Assembly (NCBI GenBank): GCA_037157565.1
Contig: JAZHRO010000012.1
Span: 9,264,501-9,328,500, forward strand
Direction: 5' to 3'
Source: Thalassia testudinum
Taxonomy: Eukaryota > Streptophyta > Magnoliopsida > Alismatales > Hydrocharitaceae
DNA length: 64,000 bases
The position numbers and the translations under genes are program-made. This document shows, piece after piece, positions 1-11,976 of this stretch (its first letter is position 1; every line of letters begins with the position of its first letter). The notes under the pieces were generated by a model. It had not been told where the DNA came from. It saw nothing but the letters and a program-made list of their open reading frames with translations, and searched no databases.

Positions 1-854
1 AAGCATCCTAATCCACACACCACTATGGTTCAGTGTGCTTAACAATAAAAATTACGTAAAAGCATTTATTATACTTTGAAAAAGCTACCTAGATTAGGAG
101 CGGCTCGACAACACAAGTTGATTGGACAAGTTCCTGACGTGGAGAGGTGGGAAATTTCCCTCAAAGATGTGTAATAGCATATTGTCTCCTCGGTGCTTAT
201 CTCCTAGGATAGTTAAATATCCTACCGGGGGCATGTAAGCACCTTGTGCTGGTTCAAGTGCCATAGGCGGGATTATCCCGAAATGTCGATTGCCAGGGCC
301 TGAATTTAGCTACAGAACGCCATGGGCAGCACTATCTCAAAGTTTCGAAAGCCATGGTTCTGGGGGTTACCATGGGTGGTGCTATCTCGAATCATCGAAA
401 GCCAGGGACCCTTCAAGGATTGATAGTGGGAACAAGGAATCCGATACAGACCGTGTTTAGGGCCAATCCGAGACTAGAAAAATAATCAAGAGAAAGAGAG
501 AGAAAGCTCTCCAAAAATGCAAAGAAATTCTTCTATCCCTCTCTCTTACAAAAATACACTACAAACTGAACTTGGACTAGCCATATTAAAAGCATGGGTG
601 CTTTAACCACTGGGTCCAAGGAACCTTTGGACAGTTTTTGCGGGCCTTAGAAACCTTCGCGACAGACTAAGGCTAGAGCTAGTCAAGTTTGGATCTTGAT
701 TGGTACTTAAGTACCTCTAGGCCTACTATTAGCATTCTAACCTAAGTTATAAAGAGAAGAATAAATCAAGACTGAACTTCAAAGCATGGTCTAGAACTCT
801 AGTTCTTTTCATAAGATTTTGCTAAGGGATTAGCAAAAGTTAGGCATGGGGGTA
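1..854 (+). mobile_element. 3' non-coding tail of Athila-like element A1 (truncated by window edge)
   Basis: This stretch aligns by eye with 17461-18299, the non-coding tail between pol and the 3' LTR of the complete Athila-type element. Both start with the same AAGCA(T/C)CCTAATC words and share the ACACAAGTTGATT segment near 113 and 17571 and the repeated CCATGG-GC-GTGCTATCTCGAA words near 370. It ends in the hairpin TTTTGCTAA-GGGA-TTAGCAAAA (817-838) and the purine motif GGCATGGGGG just before the LTR. There is no coding sequence. The rest of the element lies left of the window. Confidence 0.8.
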
Positions 855-3576
855 TGATGATAACGTCATCATCAGCCATAACTAGCTTTAATTAGTCAAA
901 ATCAAAAGACAAATGCTCCTACATAACCACCGGAGAGTCGTAATTCATTGCATATTCTTTCTAAGAGAAATACATTAAATCAGGGGTAAATCTACAGTTT
1001 TAACATCATATCCTAAATGTAGAGCAATCACGAGGTTTTCCAGGAGTTAAATGAAGTTCAAATGAGCATTAATGACTAATACAAGGGTTCATGCAAACAG
1101 AAACAGGTTTTCACGCATTTCAACAATTAATGGACATCCGAAACCCTCATTTCAAACCCACTTAATTAAATAAGGTTTTTTTCATGATAAAATTCATCTA
1201 AACCTTCTAAAAATCATATAAAAATATTCTATAAGGTTTGGTATCCTTGATTTGACCATCTGATCCTATTTTGACCTAAAATAGAGTCTTAGAAAGAAAG
1301 TTACCCTAATTTGGGTTTCTATGTAAATTACCCAATCAAACTTGGCCAAAAATAAAATTAAACTTCACCATCATATTCCTTGGTTCCAAATTAGGTTTTT
1401 TCCAAAATTTGGGCCCAATCAAACTTCGTCTTGACCTAGTTTGCATTTCAGTCCAGTCTGACTCTTTTTCTCTCAAATAAACCCCTAACTTTTGAGATCC
1501 TTGCGAACAGCCCCCTAACTTTTTCATATTCTTTGAATTTAGGTCCCTACCGCCATTACCATGTGAACACACCTACAGCCGACCTTTAATCAAGGTGTTC
1601 TCCCTGATTTCATGCTCAATCCCTTCGAAAATTAGAAGAACTCCTAAGAGAATCCGCTTCAATCTGAGCGATGCATTGGGCTCTGATTTGCACCCAAATC
1701 CTAATGAGAATCAATTTAAACCTAGGGTTTCCTACTTTGAGAAGCTTACGAGCTTCCAAGCTTGGTTTCCAAGCTTGGAATGCCCTTCTAAGCCTTATAA
1801 AAGACCCCCTGAGGATAAACTATCCTCCTGAGCTTGGTTTGGAGGCCGAACTCTCCTTCCCTTCTCCCCGACCTTCGTCTCCACCAACTCCGGCGAGCTC
1901 CTCCATCCACCTTCCTCGTTCGCTGTCAGGAATAATAGTCGACAGGTTCCTCTTTGTCTCGTACTTCCGCGTGTTGCAACACCAGCAAACGCCTCCTTCC
2001 TCGTCTTCCTCACCGCTTCTTCACCACCAGAGATTTCATCTTCCCCACATCCAGCGTACCACCAGCATGGGAATCCTCCCCTTTCGTCCAATTAGGTTAG
2101 CGTAGTTAGGTCCCTCTTCTCCTCTACTTTCTTTTAATCTCATTTATCACCCAATTCGACCCACGCCACTACCATACGCCGTCATCTTCTCCATCTCCTG
2201 CCGCATCTCTGTCAAGGCTTTCCCGTCACTCCACCACACCACATGCCTTGCCAACACTCTCACAAGCTTCATTGCTCATCCCCGCACAAAACCCCTCTAC
2301 CTATTCGCCAGTCCACTCACCCAAAAGCTCCACCAAACAACCCACCTTCTCGCCTCCATCTCTGTCACCATCCACCTTCCACACACACCTTCACTCCATG
2401 AAACCACCACCAACACCTTCACCGTGCTTTGGCAAAGCTCCTGAAGTAATTTAACGTGGCTGAGAGGCTATTCTTTGGTATTTTAGGTATACGCCATCGC
2501 CCTCCGTCGCCACCATCATCACCGGCATTTCTCTTAGTCCTTCGACGAAGCTTAGGGCCTAATTGAACCACCAGGCCTCACACACTCCTCTAGGTGCTTG
2601 CTCAAGACCTCCAATTGAAGACCCAAAGACTTAGGCGCTCCAATTGAAGAAGTAGCTGCTGCTACTTGAACGTGAGGAGACCTGTGGGATTTAGTCCCAC
2701 ATCAGTGGAATACGAGAGCCTGCACACAGATATATTGGATTTGTGTTCTATCCTTCTTGCCCAATAACACGACGGTCGAGTCCCCATTACCCGCACACCT
2801 GCTATCTGCCTAAGCCTCACTCCTCGCCTACGACACCACGCATGCAGGCCTAGACCCGATACTGCTTAACCCGAATACTCGATTATGACCCGGTTATCTA
2901 ACAAGAGGAGGAAATTGTGAGAGAGTAGGGTAAGGTTTTGTTCTCTAAAGCTTGATCTACCCTTGTGCTTTGAAGAAGAGAGGCCAACACTTATCCTCTG
3001 CGTGAAGGAGGGAAGGCCCTGAGATGAGAAGGAGAAGGCTCGAGAAGAAGCTAAAGAGAAGAAGAAGGGAAGAAGAGAAGGAAAGCAGAAGAAGCTAAAG
3101 AAAAGAAGAAGGCTCTGAAGAAGCACTGTAGTAGGATTGCATTTAAGTCGTCTGATGATAAATGCCCGATGTCTGATTTGAGTTTATTTGAGATACTGTT
3201 GCATTATTTAAGTAAAATGGGTAAGGTTGAATTGAAATATTGGATACATGTTCAATTAAGAAGTTTAGTGGTGATCTAAATCACCATTGCTTTTGATTCT
3301 CTTTCCTTTTTGTTCCATGCAATCTCGAGAAACATTGAGTATAATTGAATATTTAATGTGACAGATTAGTATTCATTGAATATCATTATTGTGCTTAATT
3401 TCTTATGCTCATTTATATGCAATTAAAGATTAGTGCGTGAATTTCACATTTGCTTCCTATGTTCAACCTCGAACTTCAATGTAGATTCTAAGTTTTAAAT
3501 TTTATCTGTTGATCGAGCTATTTAGGAGGCTTTGCTACAATGAAACTACTTAAAAATTTCATATCTAGTCTGTTCA
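855..3576 (+). repeat. 3' LTR of Athila-like element A1
   Basis: It begins TGATGATAACGTCATCATC directly after a purine tract, like the LTR at 18300, and the following CATAACTAGCT and GCTCCTACATA words are shared with that LTR. It ends near TCTGTTCA at about 3576, where the sequence changes to element W. The length of about 2.72 kb equals that of the complete element's LTR (2,719 bp), but the sequence is clearly diverged, so A1 is an older or sister lineage. A TATA box lies at about 1793-1802. The open frames inside it are low-complexity and not genes. The matching target-site copy is outside the window. Confidence 0.8.
1754..1802 (+). promoter_or_regulatory. Palindrome pair plus TATA box in LTR A1
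   Basis: Two adjacent copies of the palindrome CCAAGCTTGG lie at 1754-1780. About 13 bp downstream comes a TATA-like CTTATAAAAG. This is the expected core-promoter position in the U3 of the LTR. A different 12-bp palindrome holds the same place in LTR F at the right end of the window. Confidence 0.5.
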
Positions 3577-4523
3577 ACAAAACCCTAAGGTTAGCCTTGG
3601 TTGTTTGTTTGTCACTCCTACCCACCTCACCCTCCATATATATAAAAAAAAATCTAAAAAGAAATCCCACAGAGGTACACAACCTGTTCTAATTTTTTTT
3701 TACTCAACTGATAACCCGATCTTTGGAACCAGTACACTAATTAACACATAATTGAGTAGAAATCAGACTAGGTAATCATTTGTGTGCCTAACTCAGTGGT
3801 ACATTAAGGCCAATTGCTTGAGTTGTTTAGGCCACACCACTTCATCTAAAAACAAATCATCAGTAGCTTGCCACATAGGATTCAACCTTTAGAGATTAAC
3901 TAGACACTCCACATTCTTTTTAAGTTTTAAAGGAAGACATCTTCACCTGTGCTTTAAAATCTTGGTTTGCCAATTGAACTTGATTGAAGATACCTAAAGT
4001 TGAATCCTAAAAGCTACTAAGCAAGATTTAAATCCTAAAATTCACTGCATCAAAAAATAATCATGCTTAAAATCCATTAGTTGTGTACGCACACACATTG
4101 AAACTGATCTTTAAAGGCACAACCCAGATAAAAGGCCCATCACATTCCAAAGCACATTCAAACCTAACCCTAATTAAAACAAAGTAGACGTTGGCCTTAA
4201 GGATTGAACTCGCTCTTCGGAGCCTAGATTGAGATTATTTTTTATTAATCTACTTCTACCATTTAATATGATGTCTAGCTAGAGGAGCAGTGTCAAACGA
4301 CCATAGTTGGAGGGTATCAAAGGAACCTGAGGCGAAAACCAAGGGAAGAACCTTCTCCCCAACCCCTCCCTCTAACTAGTTGGATTGACCGGAAAGAAGT
4401 ACATCAAATTGTTCCTTGCATCTCAAGACGGGTTCTGGGAGTCTATAGATTTTTAGGCTACCCCACTTAAGGACATGTTTGATTGTTTGTATTGCAAGGC
4501 ACCTTTCTTCCTCCCATTTCATC

Positions 4524-6201
4524 ATGGATTCTTCCACATCCTACTCGCATTTCCACTCCTACCCTCCTACCATTACTTATTCCCAAGATAATTATTAACC
4601 TAACCAGGCTTATTCTCACGCATCTACTAGTTGGAATAATCTTGATTGGGGATACAGTTCTGGACCTCCATGTTCGGGATCTAACCCTGAACACCATGAT
4701 TGTGATTTCTATTCTTCTCCGAGCTATAATGATTATAGATCTCCACCTGTTGAAGATCAATTTAACCCGATCTACAATCAAGAAGGATATCCTGATTACA
4801 ACTCTTACCCTCCCTCAGATTACACTGCATATGGGTCACCACCCCTTTATAAACAATCGGAAATGACCTATTATCAGGGAGGGTACAAATAACCTCAATT
4901 CCTTGACTCCCCTGGACTGAACCCAAACCCACCCAACCCTGAACCAAACCATTTGGTTTAGGTGAACCAGGTCTAAGATAAGGTATTGGCTAACTTAAGG
5001 AATACCATACAATCTTTAGAAGCTTAGCCAACACCCTGCATTGAAGAATTAGAGCCTCTGATTCAAATGATTGACGATCTTAACAAATATTTGTTGGATT
5101 GGCTCCAAGTGTTAAAAATAAGGACCCGGGTGAGTTTTTACTTGGAAAGTTGTCGAAATTGAGGATGAGATTTGTGATTGCTCTAGTCCAATCTTGGGAT
5201 GATTCCCTGGATCAACCCCCTTCAGGAGAGCCAATGTCAGAATCTGCTCAGGCAATTGTAGGGGGGACACATTTTACAAGACTGGGGTTGACCAGGTTGG
5301 TCTAGAGCAACCAGTTGAGAATGAATTGATCTCTTCACCTGAGATCCCTGAGCTAGGGAACAAGAAAAAGTATGTCTTCATGGAGCAAGAAATCATAGAT
5401 GATTTTGAGACATATATTAATACGGATCCATAATTCTTTGATTTTGAAGGTGAAGAATCGTTATGTGAAGTCTCACCTGAGTTTGAGGAAGATGATTTAG
5501 TGAGACAACTGGGCCTGAGGAATTCGATGAATCATTTGATGGCCCTATAATTGAGGAAATTGATCCTGTTGGAAGATACAAATCTTATTTTCATGGAGGA
5601 TTCAATTCATAGTCCCATTCCTCAATCATACCCCATTGAGCATAATAATGATTCTGATTTTGAGATCACTAGACCCAAGTCAACTCTGATTCAACCACAA
5701 ATCTTAGACTTGGAATTTTTAGATGGGATGATTAACATACAGGAGGTTCCGAAATCTGAAATTTTGATTATGTAGGGTAAGGACTTGGAAATGAAGATAT
5801 GGGAAGCCAATTCCAGGGGAAACATAAGTCTGAGTCTAAGGGTTTCTATTTGCCTACCATCAACCTTCTACCAAGATCTCTATGACATTTTCAACTCCAA
5901 GGATGTCCAACCCAAGCAAACATTCATTGATTATCTTTTTGAACTTGATTTTCCTATTGTCCGACTTTTTATACTTGGGTTGCATCCACACAAATCGCAG
6001 GCCCGACCTCGCTTGCATACTGATCTTAGGTTCTGGGTAATTTTTATCCAAAACCTTAGATACACTCGACCCTGGGGCATGGGTCTGCATCACAACCTCG
6101 TCCACATCTGTGGACATCTTCTCCTGGTAGGTCCAAAAATAGATTTTCTTATCTTGATTCTGACTTGCACCTGTGAATTCTTGATTTCTTCTTTTGTATA
6201 A
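4524..6201 (+). pseudogene. Decayed orphan ORF of element W (unknown protein)
   Basis: The frame opens with an ATG at 4524 and encodes a Ser/Tyr/Pro-rich start (DSSTSYSHFHSYPP) that stops after about 23 codons. Pieces in several frames then match the ORF of element Y. The clearest is around 5128-5260, where GEFLLGKLS.LRM.FV.AL is followed by SWDDS and PPSGE.MSE. Acidic segments follow up to about 5800. Several stops and frameshifts make it non-functional. I see no zinc knuckle, protease, RT or integrase motif. The protein family is not one I recognise. Its position just after the 5' leader suggests a Gag-like role, but that is inference. Confidence 0.6.
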
Positions 6202-6325
6202 TATGTCTAGCTAAAGGCACTAAATTCAACTCATATACAGCCTGTTTTCATCTCGGACCTGACCGGGTAATCACAAAATTTAGGTGGTTTCTTCTCTACT
6301 CTACTTTATTTCATGTCTTTTTAAT

Positions 6326-6361
6326 ACAATGAGGATATTGCATTAGATAGGCATGGGGGGG
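6326..6361 (+). promoter_or_regulatory. Central hairpin and purine motif of W
   Basis: The sequence ACAATGAGGATATTGCA is followed after a few bases by TAGGCATGGGGGGG. The same pair occurs downstream of pol at 16978-17014 and in Y at 28379-28415. CAATG...CATTG can form a five-base stem in the other copies; here one C is changed to T. It may be an internal (central) polypurine tract. Confidence 0.5.
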
Positions 6362-6704
6362 TGCATATCATTATCTGAATCATGTTGTTAGCTCTATAGA
6401 TTCTTTTTATTTTATCTTTAGTTTTGAAAAAAAAAATTATTAGGAAAAAAGAACTTGGACTTTAGAAATTTGTCAATCATAGGAAATGATACGATAGGAT
6501 CTAAACACTTAGACCCTTCAGGTCGTCGGGCTTAATCAGCCCGAGTGTCCACTAAAATGTGGACTTGTTTCTCGAGTCCTTGCCATTTAAAAATTCATTT
6601 CTAATTGGTTAATAAGTTGGGGTGATAAGTACGCAACTTATCAACCCTTTTGATTTGAGGGGACTTTAAGCCTGAACATCTACACACTATTTGTACTAAC
6701 TCAC

Positions 6705-7399
6705 AGTGAATTCAGTGTTGTCCCTACTCCCAAAGGTGGTAGAGTTAAGAAGGCAAAGCAAGGGGAGTGTGTCCCGATGGCTGCTAATTATGCCAAACCC
6801 CAGCTTGCTTAAGTCATTTGACAATCGGGCCTCCCAACTCAACACCTTTTAGAACAAGTAGGCGTCACTAATTCACTATGAGTTTAGGAAAATACCCTGA
6901 AATGAACTCAATGATTCCTAGGGCCAACGTCTACTTTAACTTTTAGGGCTAGGTCAGTGCTTGAGCTCAAGGATTAAGTGAAGGACATTAGGGGGGTTAA
7001 TGACCTTAAAATTTTAGTTTAAGCCGTGTGCACAATTGGGTGCAAGGACCCAATGCCAAAACAAGTGTTCTTTAACAAGCAAGATTAAGATGTGTGATTT
7101 TTAAAATTTGAATCTTGTTTTAATGGATTTTAAAATTTCACTTGTTTATGCATTCAAACAAGGCACAAATGTATAGTCACAAGGTCGGTGAAGATTGATT
7201 TTCTTGATGACCTTTTGTGTGACTATAAAGTTAAAAACTCCCTAGTGTGGAAGATCCTAGGGTGTGCAGCTTCTACTCAATGAATCTTTTTTAAAGATTT
7301 TGTCAAGTAGGGTCCAATCAAAATAAGTAATGACCCTATCCTGACTGAAATCGAATGAGATTTCAACAAAATTAATTTCAAAATTTTTTTAAGGATGAT
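6705..7399 (-). mobile_element. Partial second internal region of X array, part 1
   Basis: This segment aligns with 35865-36280 of the first X internal region, including GGTGGTAGAGTT near 6738 and AAGATGTGTGATTTTTAAAA near 7085. It keeps about 300 bp (6776-7085) that the other copy lacks. It is 5' leader sequence on the minus strand. It is cut at 7399 by the Athila insertion and resumes at 21019. Its left end at about 6705 is a break into element W. No gene is visible. Confidence 0.7.
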
Positions 7400-10118
7400 T
7401 GATGAGAACCTCATCATGAGCCATAACTAGCTCATTTTGACCCAATACAAAGGATAAAAGCTCCTACATATCTCAAGGAAAAGCTTAACTCAGAGAATTC
7501 TGAGTTTGAGAAGAAAACCAGTCATAAGGGGTAAAAGTGCAATTTGACCAGTATAAACTGCATACAGGGTAATTCAGGGACCAAACACAGGTCAAAACAG
7601 CTTAATAAGAATAAAAGTGGGATGAGATGATCTAGCAAGGGCTACAGCACTTCCAAGGAACCAAATGATAATCTGTAACCCTAAAACAACCCACTTCAAT
7701 TCACAAGGTTCGAGGCAAAGTAAAAATAGAATAAACCCTCTAAAATTCATAGAAAAATAATCTCTAGGGTTTAGAACCTTCAATTTGGCCTTTAGAACCC
7801 ATTTTGACCTACATTGAGAACCATGCCCAATTAATAACTTAATTTGGGTTTTTGCGCAAATTGACCGATCAAACAAGGTTTAATATGAAAATAAAATTCA
7901 CCATCAGATTCCTTAGGTCCTAATTAGTCATGTATAAAAACTTGAGCCTAAGAAGAAACCTCCTTGACCGACTTCACACTTTGGTCCTCATATATTTACT
8001 CTTTGGCCCTCAACTTTTGAACCCTCGCATTTTGGCCCCTAACTCTCCTTCGTTCTTTGCAATCAGGTCCCTCCTGCAAAACCCTGCCAGCACCATGCTC
8101 CGGCGACCTTGCGCGGAGCATGGCGCCGCGCAGGGTGAGGTGAGGGACCTGGCAAGTGTACCGGGGGTGCCCTGCGTCGTCAGCCGTCGCAGGAGCACCC
8201 CCCTGGTCATTGTAGGCCACCATACCGGCCGTGCGAACGCACGGACGGTATGGGTTCATGTTCCGACCATTCTCCGGCGAGGGAGACACGTCGTCTCCCT
8301 CCGCCTTCCTCCTTGCTTCATCCCTATAAATACCCCCCGCCGCTCCACCGACGAGGGCAGCCTGGATCTGACGGAGAAAACCCCCAGCTTTCTTCTCTTC
8401 TTTCTCCGGCAGACGCTCACCAGCTCCGGCGGCTTCCTCCCCCTCCACCTCTTCGCTCTGCCGCACTACCAGCAGCAGAGACTTCCTCCCCTGCTCTTCC
8501 CGCGCCACGCCGCACCCAGCTGGCGCCTCTCCAGCCCTCTGCTCGCCGCCGCCCCTCTCCCTGAGCATCGTCTTCTCCGGCGACAGTCGATACGACTGTC
8601 GCCCTGTTCCTCCCCCTTCGTCCCTGCAAGTAAGTTAGACCTACTCCCCTTCTTCTCCTCTTTCTTTCCCCGCTTTCAATTTAGTCAATTAAACCCTCGA
8701 CCGCTCCTGTTCACCCTCATCCTCTCCGCCTCCGATCACCCTCCGGCGAGCCACTCCCACCACCTCAGCGACCCACACGGCTCGCCGACCACCGCAGAAC
8801 CTCCGCCTCCTCACCCTGATCCTCTTCCGCCCCTCCACTTCCCACCAAACACCCTCTGCAGATCCACCGAACACACCCACTTCTTCGCTCACAGTTTGAC
8901 CTAGGACGACCTGTTAGCTCCATCTCGCCCCCTGCAGACCCCCTGACCACCTTCGCCGTGCCACGGCGAAGGTCCCCCGCCTGTCTGATTTGGCCGAGAG
9001 GCCGTTCTATTGATTTCAGGTTCCAGGCCTTGACCGCCATTGGCGAGGAAGCTCGAAGCTTGCTTGAGGTTGCTCCAAGCCTAGATATCCCAGGTTGAAG
9101 ACCTAGGCTGCGCGAAAGAGTCTTGCGCACACACCCTGGCCCTCAATTGGAGTTGCGAGCCTCAACAGCTGTTGCAATTGGAAGCACCATCCCTATTGCA
9201 GGCGTGAGAGAAAAGGGGTGCGCGGATAGTCCCACCTCGGAAATTTCTGAAGCCACACACCCACATAAATTGCAAAAGTGCCACCATCTGTTTGCCTCAG
9301 TTACCACGGGGTGAGGTCCCTCTCACCCGACCCGACCCGGCCTCGTCCGTGACCACGCTCCGCGGACCTGGCCCGACCCGATTAGACTGACCTGCACTCC
9401 TCGCCCACCACGCACGCCGGTGGGCCTGGACCCGGGCCTGACCCGAACCCGATTACCCGGTAGCGCTCTGGGAGAGCTTCCGAAGAGTAATTTCAGAGAG
9501 AAAGAGAGACGCGGGGGAGGGGGGTAGAGTAGGTTTTGCCTCTTGACGAAAAAATTCTGAAGTGTGCAGGCCGAAGAAAGAAGAAGCAGACCCGCTGAAG
9601 AAGAAGGAGCTGCTGCACTGTAGCAAAGGCATCGTTAAGTCGTCTCAGCACCGGGGCAGACGACGGAAGGTCAGCAGCCAAAGAAAAAGAAGACAGGCTG
9701 AAGAAGAAGGAAGAGCAACGGCCAACGCCAAAGAAGAAGAAGAGAGGTCAAGGCAGAAAACCAAAGAAGAAGAAGAACAAGGAGCTCTGAAGAAAGAAGA
9801 ACATCACCAACGGAAGAACAGCAGGAAGAAGAAGAAGAGCACCACCATTGCAAGAGAAGAGTATCACCTGAACAGAGAGAAAGAAGGAGACCTAAAGAAA
9901 GAGAAAGAAGAGCACCCCCCTCTGCAGAACAAAGAGAACAACAAATCCTCTCTCTCTCTTTATTTTTGTAAAAGAAACATGTATATCTCTAGAATACAAC
10001 TTGCTCCCTGAGTTCGACCTCGGGAACTCTTTTATTTTTCCGAGTAAAAAAATATTTATATTTGAAATGTTGGTAATAACCGGCTTTACTACAACGTTAT
10101 AACAGAACCGACGTTTCA
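7400..10118 (+). repeat. 5' LTR of complete Athila-type element
   Basis: It starts TGATGAGAACCTCATCATG and ends GACGTTTCA, and it is nearly identical to 18300-21018. The middle is GC-rich, with CTATAAATAC at 8323-8332 as the likely TATA box. That puts the U3/R boundary near 8350. Four inverted repeats lie just upstream of the TATA box. From about 9560 to 9960 there is a GAAGAA-rich purine tract that gives a Lys/Glu-rich open frame, which I regard as spurious. Confidence 0.96.
8098..8304 (+). promoter_or_regulatory. Cluster of inverted repeats upstream of the LTR TATA box
   Basis: Four potential hairpins follow one another. GCGCGG pairs with CCGCGC near 8111-8131. GGGGGTGC/CTGCG pairs with CGCAG/GCACCCCC across about 8164-8204. 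CCATACCGGCCGTGCG pairs with CGCACGGACGGTATGG at 8220-8253, with one mismatch and a two-base loop. GAGGGAGAC pairs with GTCTCCCTC at about 8279-8302. The TATA box follows at 8323. The same cluster occurs in the 3' LTR 10,900 bp downstream. Confidence 0.6.
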
Positions 10119-10121
10119 TTT

Positions 10122-10139
10122 TGGCGCCGCTGCCGGGGA
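10122..10139 (+). promoter_or_regulatory. Primer binding site, tRNA-Asp type
   Basis: TGGCGCCGCTGCCGGGGA begins three bases after the LTR end. It is complementary to the 3' end of plant tRNA-Asp (CCA included), with one mismatch at the tenth base. Complementarity stops after the usual 18 nt, unlike the extended site at 41755-41809. This primer is typical of the Athila/Tat branch. Confidence 0.9.
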
Positions 10140-11037
10140 CCAACGGCTGTTCTAGAGGTAAACATTCCTGTATCTTTTAATAATCTCCTCTCTTTTGTGC
10201 AGCTACAGGAACTCAAGAAGACAAGCAACCACACAACCACTCCGAAGACAGGTAAAATCTTTTCTCTCACTATTAACCCCTACACTCTAAAGAGGAAGAA
10301 AAGAAAAGAACAAGCAATATAGGGCTAACCTGTCTTCCATACTTAGTAACCATAAAAAGTTGCATGTTTTCAACTCATCACTCCTGCACACTATTAAGGG
10401 TATTTAAGGGCTAACACATTCTTGCTTGAGCCCTAATTACCCAACAAAGAGTTAAATGGACCAAGTAGAGCCAACATAAGGTCAAACATTAGGATTTCAG
10501 TAGAGACACACCCCTTAATCAAGAATTGAGGAAATCCTAAAGAGGTGTGCCCAAGCCATTGATTGAAAATAATTAACAAGAAAAATCCTAAACAATTGGC
10601 TCTCTCTAAACACTTGAACCCTAAAAGACAGGACCTAAAAGCTCTTAAAGAAAACAATAGGTAAAGTTGACCCCTTGGGTTAACCAACCTTAAATTAGGT
10701 CACTCTTTGCACTTAAAAAGACTAAAGTTCAAGTGAAACCTTAAGCACCCTGATCTTAAAATTGGTAGACTTAAGAGGTCAAGATCCCCATTCTGGTCTA
10801 CCTGGAACCGCAGTGACAAGAGAGGTCGGGTGGGGGAAACCCTGTAACCCGTGGGGACGCTCTACCGTGTAGGGGTCTTCGCGGGACTCTCCCTCTCTGG
10901 CTGCCCAGGTAATTCTCAGGTGGACGATCTTTCTGATCAAGGGGTCCATCTGCCCCGCACCTCTATAGTCACCCAACACATTTTTGGGTGTCTTGATTGG
11001 GTCCAGCACCTTCTAAACTTACCTCTCCCAACTGTGC
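10140..11037 (+). other. 5' leader of complete Athila-type element
   Basis: About 0.9 kb lies between the primer site and the first in-frame ATG of gag. It has no long ORF in the gag frame. It would hold any packaging or translation signals, but I see no motif I can name. Confidence 0.8.
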
Positions 11038-11967
11038 ATGTACGGAAGGAGGTCTCTAAGACCACCCTTAAGACCTCCTTTAGAAATTCACTCTCGTCAA
11101 GGCCAAGCCTCGACGCCCGTGTTTGTGCAGCAACACCCTCACATTATTCTCTCTTCTGATTCAGAACCAAGTTCTTCTTCTTCCCCCATCATGGCTCAGC
11201 CAGTTGAGGAAGAAAATAATCTGGAACACCAGCTCCAGCGACTCAATGACCTCTTCCAAAACTTCGTGCACCCACCGCAGCGTCCTATGATGCGGGACCA
11301 CTACAATCCTGCTGCGGTGGCCATTGAGCCTCGAGTTAGAATCCCGATTGGAGGACCTGATTCCGAACTAAAGCCCAACATGATTCATGCTATACCTAAA
11401 TTCCATGGGCTTAATTCTGAAGATCCCTTCCAGCACATCAAACAGCTTAAGCATCTGGCCCACACTTTTGGATCAGATGCGCAAAATCGGGATATTCTTC
11501 TCATGAAGATGTTCTCCTTTTCTCTTATGGACAAGGCCGCCCATTGGTATCAAACTCAGACCCGGCCGATCAACACTTGGGAAGAACTTCAATCCGAGTT
11601 TTTGAAAAAGTTCTTTCCCGTTGGTCGAACCAACGCCTTGCGCCATCAGATTACACACTTCACTCAACAATCAGGAGAACCTCTCCATGAGGCATGGGAT
11701 CGTTTTCAGGATCTCATGAGGAAGTGCCCCCATCACGGAGTTCCTAAATGGGAACAAGTCCAATCTTTTTACCAGGGACTCCGTGAGGACATCCGCCTTT
11801 TCGTCAATGCAACTTGCGGAGGAAACATCATGGGTCAACATGAAGACACCGTATGGGAGATTCTCGAAAACATGTGCGAGAACTCCATCAACAATGACTC
11901 CATGGGATTATTCGACAGGACGAATACCCGCGCAGCGACGAGTCTTAAGGGAGCACATGAGACGTAG
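11038..11967 (+). CDS. gag: Gag polyprotein, Athila type, ends at in-frame TAG
   Basis: The structural protein of the virus-like particle, 309 codons from the first ATG at 11038. A second in-frame ATG at 11191 (MAQPVEEENN) is an equally good start and would give 258 codons. A retrotransposon-gag domain is clear at about residues 100-255: KFHGLNSEDPFQHIK, then AAHWY, WEELQSEFLKKFFP and FQDLMRKCP. The frame ends in TAG at 11965-11967 and runs on in the same frame into pol with no shift. No CCHC zinc knuckle is visible here or just downstream, where Athila Gag usually has one; only the following [14 protein letters not shown] block remains. The stop is either a translational readthrough site or a recent nonsense mutation. 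Confidence 0.9.
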   Translation: MYGRRSLRPPLRPPLEIHSRQGQASTPVFVQQHPHIILSSDSEPSSSSSPIMAQPVEEENNLEHQLQRLNDLFQNFVHPPQRPMMRDHYNPAAVAIEPRVRIPIGGPDSELKPNMIHAIPKFHGLNSEDPFQHIKQLKHLAHTFGSDAQNRDILLMKMFSFSLMDKAAHWYQTQTRPINTWEELQSEFLKKFFPVGRTNALRHQITHFTQQSGEPLHEAWDRFQDLMRKCPHHGVPKWEQVQSFYQGLREDIRLFVNATCGGNIMGQHEDTVWEILENMCENSINNDSMGLFDRTNTRAATSLKGAHET

Positions 11968-11976
11968 GGCTTGTCC
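11959..11976 (+). promoter_or_regulatory. Gag-pol junction stop codon, possible readthrough site
   Basis: ACG TAG GGC TTG: the only stop between gag and pol lies in one frame with both. G follows the stop codon, as in some retroviral UAG readthrough sites. There is no slippery heptamer and no frame change, so frameshifting is not involved. I did not find a convincing pseudoknot by eye. Confidence 0.4.

Larger units (their letters stand above)
3577..6704 (+). mobile_element. Internal fragment of non-autonomous element W
   Basis: It aligns with the internal region of element Y (about 25545-28790). Shared landmarks include TTGTTTGTTTGTCACTCC-type words near 3600, the AGTAGACGTTGGCCTTAAGG words near 4185, the decayed ORF from 4524, the post-ORF words around TGGGGCATGGGTCTGCA, and the GGCATGGGGGG motif near 6350. 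It starts where LTR A1 ends, so A1 is inserted in or joined to it. It ends near 6704 at a short CAC microhomology with minus-strand element X. Its 3' end seems to continue at 38354, with about 700 bp missing by comparison with Y. Confidence 0.7.

Noticed and set aside
7930..8904. 324-codon open frame, with overlapping frames on both strands, in the 5' LTR (repeated at 18830 in the 3' LTR)
   Set aside because: GC-rich LTR composition gives long frames in several phases at once. The protein is low-complexity, starts in U3 upstream of the TATA box, and is broken by a one-base change in the other LTR (19422).
9562..10011. 149-codon Lys/Glu-rich frame (repeated at 20462)
   Set aside because: It is the translation of a GAAGAA purine tract in the LTR. 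It has no ordinary start context or domain and similar tracts occur in other LTRs.
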